Origin: Phallusia fumigata
Taxonomy: Eukaryota > Chordata > Ascidiacea > Phlebobranchia > Ascidiidae
Length of the DNA stretch: 22,016 nucleotides
Assembly (NCBI GenBank): GCA_008931825.1
Contig: QXVZ01013610.1
Location: 1 to 22,016 of the forward strand
Reading direction: 5' to 3'
Shown here piece after piece: positions 1 through 10,363 of the stretch; positions within the stretch are counted from its first letter, which is position 1, and each line of letters opens with the position of its first letter. The notes below the pieces were generated by a model that searched no databases, was not told the origin of the DNA, and saw only the letters and a program-made list of their open reading frames with translations. A program made the position numbers and the translations under genes.

Positions 1-429
1 TAGATCATTTCCTTTCAAATTTCGGATTTTCCATCGTCAAATGCCGACGTCAATCGCGGTAAATCAAAACACCTTCTGGGCTGAATTGACTCTGGTGACA
101 TGAATAATTGCGAATAGAATGCCTGTATCGTTAGTACGCAAAAATCAGTCTTATGTTATATGCGTTAAACCTCACCCCCTGCGCATGCAACTGCGTTAAC
201 AGAGCTGGGTCATAAGGAAAAGAGGGACCTTGGTATTCTCTTGTCCACACGTGTCATATTGTCTTGTTACTTTTGTAGAACCATTTTTACTCCTGTGCAT
301 TTAATTCACGCCGTCCAATGTTTAAATTAAATTTAAATTATTTTACGACAGGTAGGTTTTTCTGACTAAACATCGAAAATGCAAAACCTTGTCACGTTAC
401 TCAATTGTCTGCTGGTGTTATACCTTCAA
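1..429. other. Non-coding, nothing recognised
   Basis: AT-rich with no convincing exon or repeat partner elsewhere in the window. Confidence 0.5.
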
Positions 430-1440
430 CCAGAACTCGCTGTTATGACACTTTTCAATAGAAATATAAAACAGCGCCTTCCAGTGTGCAAACCATAAAC
501 TATCTTGGTCCATTTCCAGTTTGTCGGTGTTTTCTATTAAACGATTTTTTGCAGAGTTGCCGAATAATGCGCTTTACTGCTCTCTCGTGGACAACATAAT
601 TTACATTTTGAAACGCAAGTTGAAGAAGCGTTGTTATCTATATGTGCCAATGTTGTGTCAGCCTGTATTAATTAGATGATAAGAAGTAAAAGTCGAGATC
701 TGAATTTGTATTCAGATGTCACACATTGTAAAACCTCATCGAATCAACGATTTATTTATTTCTGTTTCCGGTTTTAAATCATAACACCAACTTCATAAAT
801 CAAAACAAATCCTTAAAAACTTGCTCGGGTGACAAATGAAGTGAATAGTGTTGTGTGTTAAAACCTGTTTAATGTATTTTATGCTTCAGCCAACAAATTT
901 TTAAATTGGTCTGTATCGTTGTGAGAATAGAACATTAGTTTGGTTAAAAATTAACCTCAATACTGAGAAACATCTTGTCAGCTGTGGACACTTTTGAGAT
1001 TAAACTTCTCAAGTCAAAAATAGTTTGCAGCTGAATAAATTCGGTCATTGACATCTAAGAAGAGAATTAGGATGCCAACGCAAATAAAACAATGTTACGG
1101 AAAACTTTATCCATTAGGTGAAAATTTAAGTTCGTGTAATCAACTTAATACGGAAACAAGCAAATAATCACGTGACACAACACGTCACGCCAATGTTTTC
1201 TCACCAAACATTTCGTAAAGTTTAATGCGGCGATATGGTCGATAAATTTGTTTTGTCGTCAGGCAAAAAATTAGCCACTAGACGACGCTACAGAGCTAAC
1301 ACGGCGCCGGCAGTCTGTACAAAGTTTACATTACGCAGTGGGACGAACCCCGTTTGTTGTGTGATAATTCTCCTTACACGTGGAAGTGAAATTTTGATTG
1401 GCCATAAAGTGGATTGGTGACAGACTTCACAAATGCATTG
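430..1440. repeat. Flank repeat R1, copy 1, with core 1 (about 1210-1395)
   Basis: It shares ordered blocks with 3715-5160 and 18850-20060: aatagaaat...cttccagt, tcgtggacaacaaaatt, agatctgaattt, ttgtaaaa, ggttttaaatc, cttgctcgggtgaca and acacgtcac. At its right end lies the core (gacgacgctacagagctaac, then cagtctgtacaaagtt, then gtgggacg). By analogy with gene D, which abuts R1 copy 2, another paralogue may lie left of the window. The 61-codon open frame here is not conserved in the other cores. Confidence 0.75.
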
Positions 1441-1667
1441 TTAACTTGTAAACCCTGACATGTTTATCCAGTCCCCATAAAATCGTTTTCTTTTAAAGTT
1501 TTGGTCGGTTAATTTTGTTTACTGTTTAAATTTTGATGAAAAAGGGTGTTGCGCGCTGCTTTGTGACGTCACAATAGAAAAATCGCCTTTGCATTCGAGA
1601 ATACGTCACCAGTGATGAACGCCCCGCTAAATGAGCGACATTGTGGGTGCTTTAATTTCCAAGTTTC

Positions 1668-2145
1668 GAAGAATGATTTATCGAAAGCAGTTGGTTGCTG
1701 GTAGCAGAAGTAAACGCCCTAAAGTGTATCAGCTTTCACGCCTTTGTTCTTGTCGCGTCATTTGATCGCGCGTCATGCTCACAACGACCATGGTTCACTT
1801 CCTGCTGAATTTCGTTTCAGGTAGTATGACGTTTTGTTTGGTTTCACTCAACCATTGTAATATCTCACTTCATGTATGAGGAACAGAAAATTGTAAAACC
1901 CAGGTACGAACTGTTGTCCTTACAATAAATAGGGCGTTGGCACTGACAACCTGACAACTTTGGTCGAATTGAACCAAACATCATATTGGTTTACATATTC
2001 TTGTTTATTGAGCTAAGCAAATTAGATCACGATTCTAAATCTACAAGATTCGCTAAAGTATACAGGATACAAATAAAAATCAAACAAACCAACTCTTGCT
2101 ATTTGCATTGGGGCTTGGAAACATGAAATGCCGTCAATCATAACC
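1668..2145. repeat. Flank repeat R2, copy 1
   Basis: It matches 8668-9148 with small gaps: gcagttggttgctggtagca, catgctcacaacga, ggaacagaaaattg, actttggtcgaattgaa, atctacaagattcgc, agtatacagg and caaataaaaatca. It lies beyond the 3' end of gene D, as its partner lies beyond the 3' end of gene B. Confidence 0.85.
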
Positions 2146-2624
2146 ATGGACAACTGAAAGTGAGCAACAACGACATCTACTACATAAAAAGATAAAGAAG
2201 ATAAATGCCAGCAGAAACTTTGCGCCGCTTTTCCGAGTCATTCCTAATAATGACAACAGCGTTTGTCTAAACTTAAAAATGTTTTACACACAAGTATTGG
2301 ATTGTAGCCTAACTTCTTATTGAGACTATTGAAAATCATGAATTGCGTACATAAAAGGACTATATGGATAACAACAGATTAAAAGTAATATTTACATGTT
2401 AATGTTATGCAAATCATGTTGGTTATCGACTTATATACAGAAGTTACTTGACAAAATGGAACAATAAAAACCATAAACAATACTGTGCTACTAATATAAC
2501 CAAATCTACAAGATGATAACAACAGACTGCGTAGTAAAACATAGGTGTGGGGAAATGTAAACAAAAATAACTCGGAACACAATTGGGGGAAATATACAAG
2601 CGAAGGCAAAGTCTGTTCCTTAAA
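2146..2624. other. 3' flank of gene D
   Basis: No canonical AATAAA on the minus strand was found here; the nearest is at 2004-2009 inside R2. The two overlapping minus-strand open frames look like chance. Confidence 0.4.
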
Positions 2625-3650
2625 CTAAATTCCATATTTTTCCAGCCAGCTCATTGCGTTTACACTTATCTCCACATGTATCTTTCTTTCATCTTCAGAT
2701 ACAAAATCTGTCGCTCCTTCTTTTGCTTTGACAGATTCCTCATAGTGACGTTTAGCATTCTCCATGTCAGACATTTTGTAATGGGCATAGCCAAGATTGG
2801 TTTGCATATACCCGTATATTTTGAACACAGCAGGGCTGTCATAAGCGGTTACCTCCAAACGCAATGTCGCTGTTTGTAACTTTTCCACACAAGAGGACCA
2901 GTTTGCAAGGAAGATATCACACAGAGCCGCCCAGTGGTAACACCAAGCAACTTCCACAGTTGATGTAGACTTGTTGTCAACCCTGTCAAGTATTTTCTGT
3001 ACTACCTTCACAGCATAGTCACCTACAAATAAAGCTCCTCCGGGATGTGATTTGAGCAGTTGTTGCACAATACTTGCCAGTTCCTTCAAGCACATGGATG
3101 CCACACGAATTGACATTTGATCTTCTCCAATTGAAGCAAGTCTTGCTGACAGATAGAAAAACAAAATGGCTTTACACATTTTCCTCTGAGATTTCAGGTA
3201 TTTGGCTCTTTCGTTGAGTTTGTAGATTGTGGTAAACTTTCCCTCCTCAATCAGGTTCCAGATTTTTTGGCTGGATTTTAGAAGTTCTCCATAAAGATTT
3301 GCTGACTCCTGAAGATCAAATTGCACAAGTTTTGTGGCAATTTTAACTTTTATTTCACTACCGAGTTCTTCAAACACGTCATCAAAAACAGGCCCCGTCA
3401 ACTTTAGAAGCTGTTTGTCCAAATCACTTGATTCTTTTTTGGTCGTTTTCGACGTTTCTGCCAATGCTCTTTCTTCTTTTACTTGTTTCAGGTGTGCTTT
3501 AGAAACCTCTAGATCTGCTTTTTTTGAATTTTTACAAATCTGTGGTATTGCTTCGTTACTATTTTCTGAGATTTCGAGCTGTTTATTTGTTTCTTCAGCC
3601 CAGGGTTCGTTTTCAGCAGTGTTGCCTTCAAATGACGGTTGAGAAAATAT
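2625..3650 (-). CDS. Gene D: TPR-like terminal exon, no first exon found
   Basis: This is one long open exon ending in TAG, homologous to the last exons of C and B. Shared landmarks are KLVQF, QKIWNLIEEG, MCKAILFFYLSARLA, VASMCLKEL, WCYHWAALCDIFLANW and NLGYAHYK. This copy has the complete C-terminal helix pair (ENAKRHYEESVKAKEG). About 65 charged residues (NTAENEPWAEE..., KKADLEV) precede the domain and act as linker. Two acceptors are possible: ttatag before 3650 (phase 0) or tttgaag before 3625 (phase 1, as in the other TPR exons). There is no Met in frame near the start, so upstream coding exons are required. None resembling exon 1 of A-C lies between 3650 and 5576, which is filled by repeat R1. 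It may be a gene with an unrecognised start, an orphan exon, or an alternative last exon of gene C, whose exon 3 donor is in compatible phase. Confidence 0.65.
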   Translation of the reverse strand: MFSQPSFEGNTAENEPWAEETNKQLEISENSNEAIPQICKNSKKADLEVSKAHLKQVKEERALAETSKTTKKESSDLDKQLLKLTGPVFDDVFEELGSEIKVKIATKLVQFDLQESANLYGELLKSSQKIWNLIEEGKFTTIYKLNERAKYLKSQRKMCKAILFFYLSARLASIGEDQMSIRVASMCLKELASIVQQLLKSHPGGALFVGDYAVKVVQKILDRVDNKSTSTVEVAWCYHWAALCDIFLANWSSCVEKLQTATLRLEVTAYDSPAVFKIYGYMQTNLGYAHYKMSDMENAKRHYEESVKAKEGATDFVSEDERKIHVEISVNAMSWLEKYGI

Positions 3651-3714
3651 CTATAAATTACAAGTATTTATTTAGGCCATACACGTATTCTAATGGTCGG
3701 TTAGGGCACAGAAA

Positions 3715-5160
3715 GAAAAACAGTTTGTCGGCGTTTTCTTTGTAATTACTGAGATTGACATTTCCTATGCGACGCGATGATATATTATTGTTTTTAACAA
3801 AAACAGCAACCTGAATTTGACATACCTGTCTCTGTCCAGAGCTAATAAAATTCTAGCCAGCTAGAAAATCGTATCAAAGGTTTATCAGTTTTAAATTTTT
3901 TTACGTGATTCGGCCAGGGACGATCCCGATCATAAACACTAGACGACCAAAGTTGTGGATATATGTTCTCTACTGCCCACTCGTGGACAACAAAATTCAA
4001 ATCAATACAATTAAGCTCTGTCTATAGAGGGTCTGTAGTCGCACCAAGCAATTGTAAAATCTGCGGCAACTTAAGAAATATTTCATATCAGTTTCGGGTT
4101 TTAAATCAGACACTGACGTCATAAATTCACAATTGTTAACCACTTGCCCGGGCGACATGAAGCAAATGATTGACAGTGAAAGAGATTGTTACGTCCTTAA
4201 ACTTTTGTTGTTGGGGTTTAAGGCTTTGATCAATAAAAAGTCCACACGCTGTATTGTGGTTAGAAAATTGTGTGCGAAGGTGGGCAGTTTCGGTTACGTG
4301 TGCCATACGTTTGAACAACGTATTTCTGATCCACACTTTCACGTACGCAAGTGCTTGGTGAGAGGTCTGTGATTTGGATTCACGCCTCTTCCTATATTTT
4401 CCTGTACGTGAATGTTGGGTGGGCGCAACCTAATTTGCCTTCACTGTCAGGCATGCATAGGTACAGAGAAATTGAGCTCATCATAATATTTTGCTTGATA
4501 TAGACGTCATAATTAACGCATAAAGTGGTAGTCAGCATATTGAAACCTTTGTTAAAAAATTAGTAAAACTTTTTCTGCAGGTAATTCATTGATTTTTCAC
4601 GAAGCACTTTCCAGGGTAATAATTGCTCTCGAACGTTTTTTTTTGGCGACAAAGTTCTTGACATTATATTGTTTTTAAAATACGACTTTATTTTGAATTT
4701 AAAGCTAACATTGAAACTGAAATACCAAAACCAGTTGTGGTCATTTTCAGCTGAATATTTCCTATTATTAACAAGAAAATTCCGCTGCCATTAACAAAAC
4801 ACATTATATAAATAACAAACAATCCAACACAAACAAAAGTGAAACAACAACCTTACGAAGAAAATGATACGGAAAATCTTTAACAATAAATCGAATTTGT
4901 CAAAACTTAGTTTTGCGACTTTTAGTTTAAAACAGCTTAATACGAAAACGTGCAAAAAATTACGTGGCACATCGCGTCACGCTATCGTTTTGTGACGAAA
5001 CCGTTTAAATTATTCGTTGCAGCGCTTTGGTTGGCAAATTTGTCGTTGCTGGACGTGAGTCTAGATCCGAAGCCGCTAGACGACGCTACAAAGCTACAAC
5101 GAAGCTAGCTGTACAAAGTTCATGGTGCTTTGTGGGACGAAACGAATGGACTGTTACTGG
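3715..5160. repeat. Flank repeat R1, copy 2, with core 2 (about 5030-5150)
   Basis: It starts at cagtttgtcggcgttttct beside the TPR exon of gene D and ends in a diverged core (gctagacgacgctacaaagc). It shares ctctgtccag, gtttttaacaaaaacag, cgtggacaacaaaatt, tttcgggttttaaatc, gcaaatgattgacag and cacgtcac-type blocks with R1 copy 3. A minus-strand donor-like CAG|GTATGT lies at about 3826, but no start codon in frame was found before it. A tRNA-like remnant (about 3911-3948) is included. Confidence 0.75.
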
Positions 5161-5362
5161 TTTAAAACTTAATTAAACACATTTTTGTGTTGTATTAGCG
5201 GCACATAGTTTATTACGTGACGATTGGGGCCTGGCGCTCACCACTCACAGCACATCAAAAGGCAATTTTCATCAAAAGGAATATGTTCAATACAAGCGCA
5301 ACAGGCCACACCTGCACTTTACGCTGGCAATTCCCATCACTAGTTTGTTTCACACTTGGTTG

Positions 5363-5368
5363 TTTATT
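5363..5368 (-). terminator. Polyadenylation signal candidate for gene C
   Basis: AATAAA on the minus strand, about 210 nt after the stop of gene C. It is the first canonical hexamer downstream. Confidence 0.5.
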
Positions 5369-5575
5369 TAAAGTCCATGATATATGCGGAACTAACAATT
5401 GCTAGACTAAGAAAAAAATTACTCGGTTACTTGATGAAATCAAAACAAATGGGCGCAAAAATGACTATTATAACAATGCATCTGCTGTGAAAAGCGTCAA
5501 AAAACACATCTACACACAGTTTTCACACACCTGATTAAATATGCAATTCATAAACCCTTTTGACCAATTAACCTA

Positions 5576-7768
5576 TTAGCCGTCGCAAACAGTCGGTCCT
5601 TGTGTGCACAATTCAACACCTCTTTTAGCGATTATTACGTGTTTTATAATTTCCTTGTCAGCTGCAAAATCTGTTGCCTTTTCAAAGGCTGCCACAGCTT
5701 TTGTGTAGAACTTAACGCCCTCAGTGTAACCCCACTTCTTGTAACATGAGTAGCCGAGATTAGTGAAACAATATCCCAGCACTCTCGACATCCCTGGTAC
5801 GTCTTTTGCATCGTCAGTTGGTAAAACTTCTGTCAATAGATCTTTGCAAGAATTCCAGTCCCCAGTCAAAATGTAGCTCAGCGCCCTCCAGTGTGCACAC
5901 CACAAATAGTCCTCGTTCATTTCCTGTCCCTTTGTGTTCGCCTCGTAGTCATCAAATATCCAGCCTACAATGGGCATTACGTGGTCTTTGATGATTTTGC
6001 GTTGATTACTTATGAAAAGTTTTTTCATGACATCAACAATATCCCTCAAACATAATGACGTCACTCGACCTGTCGTCTCGTATTTGAACTCTTTTGTTGC
6101 ACGTTTGTATGCAAGATAGAAAAACACAACAGCTTCGCAAAAGCTGTTTTGTGATCTAAGTTTGTTGGCTATTTGGTACAGTTTGTTGGTTGAAATGCTG
6201 TTGATGTTTTCTATCAGCTTGCCAATCTTTTTTCCGTGTTCAGGAAGATTGTTGTTCAAGCCTGCTGCTTTATACAATCTGAACTGGACCAGATTTGTGG
6301 CAAAATCCATTTTTTCTTGATCTGTTGCTTCTTGTAACATTTGGGCGTATTCTGGATCCAAGACTTTGGAAAGGTATCGATCTAATTCTGCGAACAAAAC
6401 ATGAAAAATGTTATGTATTTTGTTGTTTTAAGTGACGATTTTATTAAACCAGTGGTTTTGGTTGGTTTTAGCAAATATCATTAACGTACCAGTTATAGGT
6501 TTCCACTTCCTCACAACTTTTTCTGCTGATTTGGTTGGAACCAGATCTTCTGTTTGAGCTGATTTTAGAATCGATTCCTCGTCTGATTTCGGATCTTCAA
6601 CTTCGGCTGATTTCGGATCTGCAACTTCGGTGGATTTCGGATCTCCAACTTCGGTGGATTTCGGATCTGCAACTTCGGTGGATTTCGGATCTGCAACTTC
6701 GGTGGATTTCGGATCTGCTGTTTCGGCTGATTTTGTTTGGAAAAAAAACATTGTAACGACTAGAAAACAGTCTGGAAGTGCGCTTTGAAACAAGAATTTA
6801 CAGAGTCGTATACGATACGTGGTAAGAAACATTTGTTGTTTAAAAAAATAAAAAAATGTACATTACCTCCGCACATTAGCATTGATACCGTTTCCATAAT
6901 TCTAGAATCTTCTTCCATTGTATCTTTTTCATACGCAGGTGGTTTGTGAAAATCACATGGCTGCAAAAGTTGTGCTTGTTATTCATAATATTTTGATTTT
7001 TAAACGTCTGTTTGTTGAAATAACAATTAAATATTCATATACATCGTAAACAGTAAAAAATAAATCTCTTTTTTAGAAAGCCAAAAGATGACAGTTAAAA
7101 AAGATCACAAAGGGTCATCAGGTATCGTGTCATCATTTTCGGATGAAGCCGGATCGATAAATAAAAATATTTTAACAATCTATGACTATGCTGGATGGCT
7201 AATTCGCAACAAAAATGGTGGCCGCATTTCTGTAATATGTGATTTGTTCAACCCTTCGATTAACCTGGCCTCTACACGTTGGTTTGAATCAGATAAAAAA
7301 TGCCTCTCCCGTCTCAAATCTTACTTGAAAGTTTTTTCCCAAAAGAAATTTGGCTTCGTTCCAATCTTCTCTGGACATTTGAAGCTCTTCTTTCTCAACG
7401 ATTTCTATCTTGTCAAAACGACCAACTTCTTCCTTATACTTTTCTTCATACTTGTCGAGACGTTCGTTGATTTGCTCCAAAATTTCTCCCGTCTCGCAAC
7501 CCTTCCTAATCCAGTTTGCGATTTCCCCATATTCAGCCACAACTTCTAACACAAGACTGCCACGTCTACAGGCTCGAATTATGCCACCAAGGTCATTGAA
7601 TGGTTGAAGTATTGCTAGCATATATTTCTCGTTGTTAACAAATTTGTATACCACATAACCGGCCATTCCAATAGCTGCTGTTGTAGCAAAAACCGCTGCT
7701 GGGCCGTGAAGGGCGATGTGTAGAACTTCCAAAGTTGCTTCAAATGTGTTTACAACCTGGGTCGGCAT
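5576..7768 (-). CDS. Gene C: membrane-segment, TRADD-N-like, acidic-repeat, TPR-like protein (4 exons, fullest copy)
   Basis: The exons read on the minus strand are 7768-7325, 6960-6867, 6759-6490 and 6387-5576. All have GT donors (GTAAGA, GTAATG, GTACGT) and AG acceptors (gcag, ctag, gcag), with phases 0, 1 and 1. They total 1620 nt, or 539 residues plus TAA. The start ATG (7768) has the same TGATNACA-ATG context as gene A. Residues 22-42 form a Gly/Ala-rich hydrophobic segment (GPAAVFATTAAIG...GYVVY). Residues 60-143 show strand (GSLVLEVVAE), long helix (IRKGCETGEILEQINERL), strand (FDKIEIVE) and helix, the order seen in TRADD-N. Residues 189-236 are KS[AT]E[TV]xDP repeats. Residues 271-539 are helical and TPR-like, with WCAHWRAL at 432-439 and GDWN just after. 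Function is unknown; a membrane-tethered adaptor in immune or death signalling is inferred. Exon structure is well supported by phase; the fold call is tentative. Confidence 0.8.
6590..6733 (-). repeat. Coding minisatellite, six 24-bp units (KS[AT]E[TV]xDP)
   Basis: Within exon 3 of gene C, six in-frame 24-bp units encode an 8-residue acidic/Ser repeat, followed by degenerate units (KSDEESIL, KSAQTEDL). On the plus strand it reads as repeated ttcggtggatttcggatctg. It probably forms a flexible acidic spacer between the TRADD-N-like and TPR-like domains. The matching exon of gene A has two units only. Confidence 0.9.
7087..7165 (-). pseudogene. Decayed linker exon in intron 1 of gene C
   Basis: The DNA matches the 84-nt linker exon of gene A (16725-16808): both read SS[EQ]NDDT..DDPL in the same strand and order. 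In C the acceptor tgcag has become ccgg, and a TGA follows directly after DDPL, so the exon can no longer be used. Surrounding intron sequence (7098-7240 against 16763-16900) is also conserved between the two genes. Confidence 0.55.
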
Positions 7769-8449
7769 TGTGATTACAAAAAACCTTTAGGATAAATCAT
7801 TGCCAGTTTAAAACAATAAAATTTATAATGCACCTTTGACAATAAAATTTAGATACATTTACAACAAATACAACAGTGACAATTTCTTCGTTGTGAAACA
7901 ACCGCATTTCTTCACATCGTGGGTTTCACAGGTAACGCTTTTGTTGCTGCTTAAACGGTGACTAGTAATATACTTGATTTACATCCAATGAAAATAAACC
8001 AGTTTGGGTCGTAAGAGTCACCTTAGTGCATAACTAATTTCCTACAGTATAAACTGCCCTCAGGTAAAATCCCAATTTTTAGACGCATCGAAAAAACTTC
8101 GTAGCACATGGAACTTTGCCTAATCTACTGAATTCATTTAAATATCGCCATGCTTGACTGCACAAAGTAGGTAAGTAGCACATTTTAGATGCTTTTGTAA
8201 CGATTTAAATTATCACCAGGATGACTATCATACGTGCATTAAGCAACATAATAACCTGCTCATTTACACGCTTAAGGTACGGAAACCGATGTTCTATAGA
8301 AGTATATATACTAGGCACACAAGCGCAATGCGCAGGTGGAGAAATGTGCGCATTGTGTATGTGCAGATACTTCGACCCTTGTGCATTTTCGATGAGCACG
8401 AAATGTGCGCCACTGTTTTTTCTCACAAAACTTTTTTAATGCTGTGCTT
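7769..8449. other. 5' flank of gene C
   Basis: AT-rich. It holds a perfect 9-bp inverted repeat (caatgcgca / tgcgcattg, 8326-8334 and 8347-8355). No promoter element could be assigned. Confidence 0.4.
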
Positions 8450-9148
8450 TTGTCGACAAATTTGTTTTGTCGTTGTACGAAAACAGAGCCACTAGACGGC
8501 GCTACAGAGCTATCACGACGCCGGCAGTCTGTACAAAGTTCAAATTGCGCTGTGGGACGAAACCCCGTTTGTTGTGTGACAATTCCCCTCACATGTAATT
8601 GTGAGATTTAGATTTTGTACCTTTAAAATGTTTATCACGTAAATTGGAATAAGTTGTCAAGCGGCTGCATTCAGGAAATGATTTGTGGAAAGCAGTTGGT
8701 TGCTGGTAGCAGAAGTAAACTCCCTGAAGTGTATGAGCTTGCTCGCTCTTGTCGCGTCGGTGGCGTCATGCTCACAACGAACCGCGGTTCACTTCCTGCT
8801 GAGCGTGAATTCGTTCCAGCTGGTATGACGTTGTGTTTGTTGTTCTAAGATCCAAACCATTGTAATCACTTTATGTTGAAGGAACAGAAAATTGGAAAAT
8901 CCTGGTATGAACTGTCGACATTACAATGTAAGGGCGTTGCACTGTCAACCTGATAACTTTGGTCGAATTGAATCAAACATTATATTGGTTTACACAAGCT
9001 AATTTATTACGCTAAGCAAAACAAATCACTATTTTTAATCTACAAGATTCGCGAAAGTATACAGGCTACAAATAAAAATCACAAACCAATTATTACTAAG
9101 TGCATTAAGACTTGGGAACATCAAATGCCATCAATCACAATCAGTTCT
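8450..9148. repeat. Core 3 followed by flank repeat R2, copy 2
   Basis: Core 3 (8450-8610) is the closest match to core 1 (cggcgctacagagctatcac, ggacgaaaccccgtttgttg). It is followed directly by R2 (8668-9148). Core-then-R2 order is the same as at 1210-2145, so this is one duplicated block of about 0.7-0.9 kb. Confidence 0.85.
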
Positions 9149-10226
9149 TTTCTAATATGTTAAAATTGCATGCAGTCGACATAGTGGAGCCTCCATTATA
9201 ATCTACATGCAAGTTTAACATTTATACGTGTATATATTGATGGGTGTCATAACTTAAAAACAACATACTCGTTTACAGACAAGTTTGTTGCAGCTGTTTG
9301 GAGTTTAGTCGTTTTATCTGTTTATATTCCAAAGAAGTCCAGCATTCTAAAACACCTGCTGAACACATTTTTAACAAAATTGCTGATAAACGCTCTATGG
9401 TGCCCTCTCAAGTGGCATAGAAATCTGTCGGATTTGTATTTGGGGTCGAAAAAATCCCCCTAGCGAAAAAATCCCTAGAAAAAATCCTAACATTGTTTTT
9501 TCGTTAGTCCAGCTGCAACTTATAGATCATCTTTAATGAAAATTCAAACTTAACAATCATAAACATGTAAATCAAGATTCAATAAATACTGACGCCATAA
9601 TAAAAACATCTCGATTGAAAAGGACAAAATTTGCAAATAATTGTTTTCACTCGTTTTAAGCTTTGTCAAATGGCAGCTTGATCTGTAATGAAATGTTGGT
9701 TTGCGTTCAAAGTTGACTGCACCACTAATCATACAAAATATTTTATCGGTTGTAAACACTTACGGAGAGAACGTTTCTAAGATTGTTCCAATAGTCTGTA
9801 CACAGTTCATAACAACAGTTCTGTGGTCGACAGTTTGATTGCTGTTCAAATTTTAGCTGTACAAAGTGCACAGATTTTAAAGCGTGCGGTTAGTAAATGT
9901 TTTGCCAGGTAATATATGTTAAGCCGCTAAACTCCTTTTCATTTGCGGCAATGTTGAGTGAGTTTATGGGACCAGCGCTGATACTACCATGTTAACACTG
10001 CTTCGATAATTAAACGCCCAAAATAAGTGCTCAAAAGACATTTGTTTTCGTGAGTAAAGCTAACAGGTTAAAGCGATTTACACCTCGAAGCTTCAAAATC
10101 GAACCAATTTAAGCGATAAGCTTGCACACCAAACAGAAAAGTAACGTTTCCATATGTTACAAACATGCGTTCATGCGGTAATTTGGAAAATCTTTGATAT
10201 TTTTGCGCTAAAAATTAACAAATAGA
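9149..10226. other. Intergenic, 3' of gene B
   Basis: No exon recognised. A short tandem pattern of aaaaaatccc/cctag lies near 9447-9490. Confidence 0.4.
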
Positions 10227-10232
10227 TTTATT
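10227..10232 (-). terminator. Polyadenylation signal candidate for gene B
   Basis: AATAAA on the minus strand, about 130 nt after the stop of gene B. Confidence 0.55.
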
Positions 10233-10363
10233 TTTAATCACAAGCCCAAATAAAGATGAAAACTGTTTTGAAGAGCTTCATTTAAACAGTGGGTGTTACG
10301 TCAGTTTTGTTATTCTCGTTTTGCGGAATAAAATCACCATTTTTGGTTGCCATGCATTTTGAA

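Noticed and set aside
1235..1420. 61-codon plus-strand frame in core 1
   Set aside because: Core 5 has a stop in the same frame and core 2 is shifted; the similarity between cores is at DNA level.
4136..4342. 68-codon minus-strand frame as a first exon for gene D
   Set aside because: The corresponding parts of R1 copies 1 and 3 do not keep this frame, and the donor is weak.
8311..8592. 93-codon minus-strand frame in core 3
   Set aside because: It lies over the repeat core and is not kept open in the other cores.
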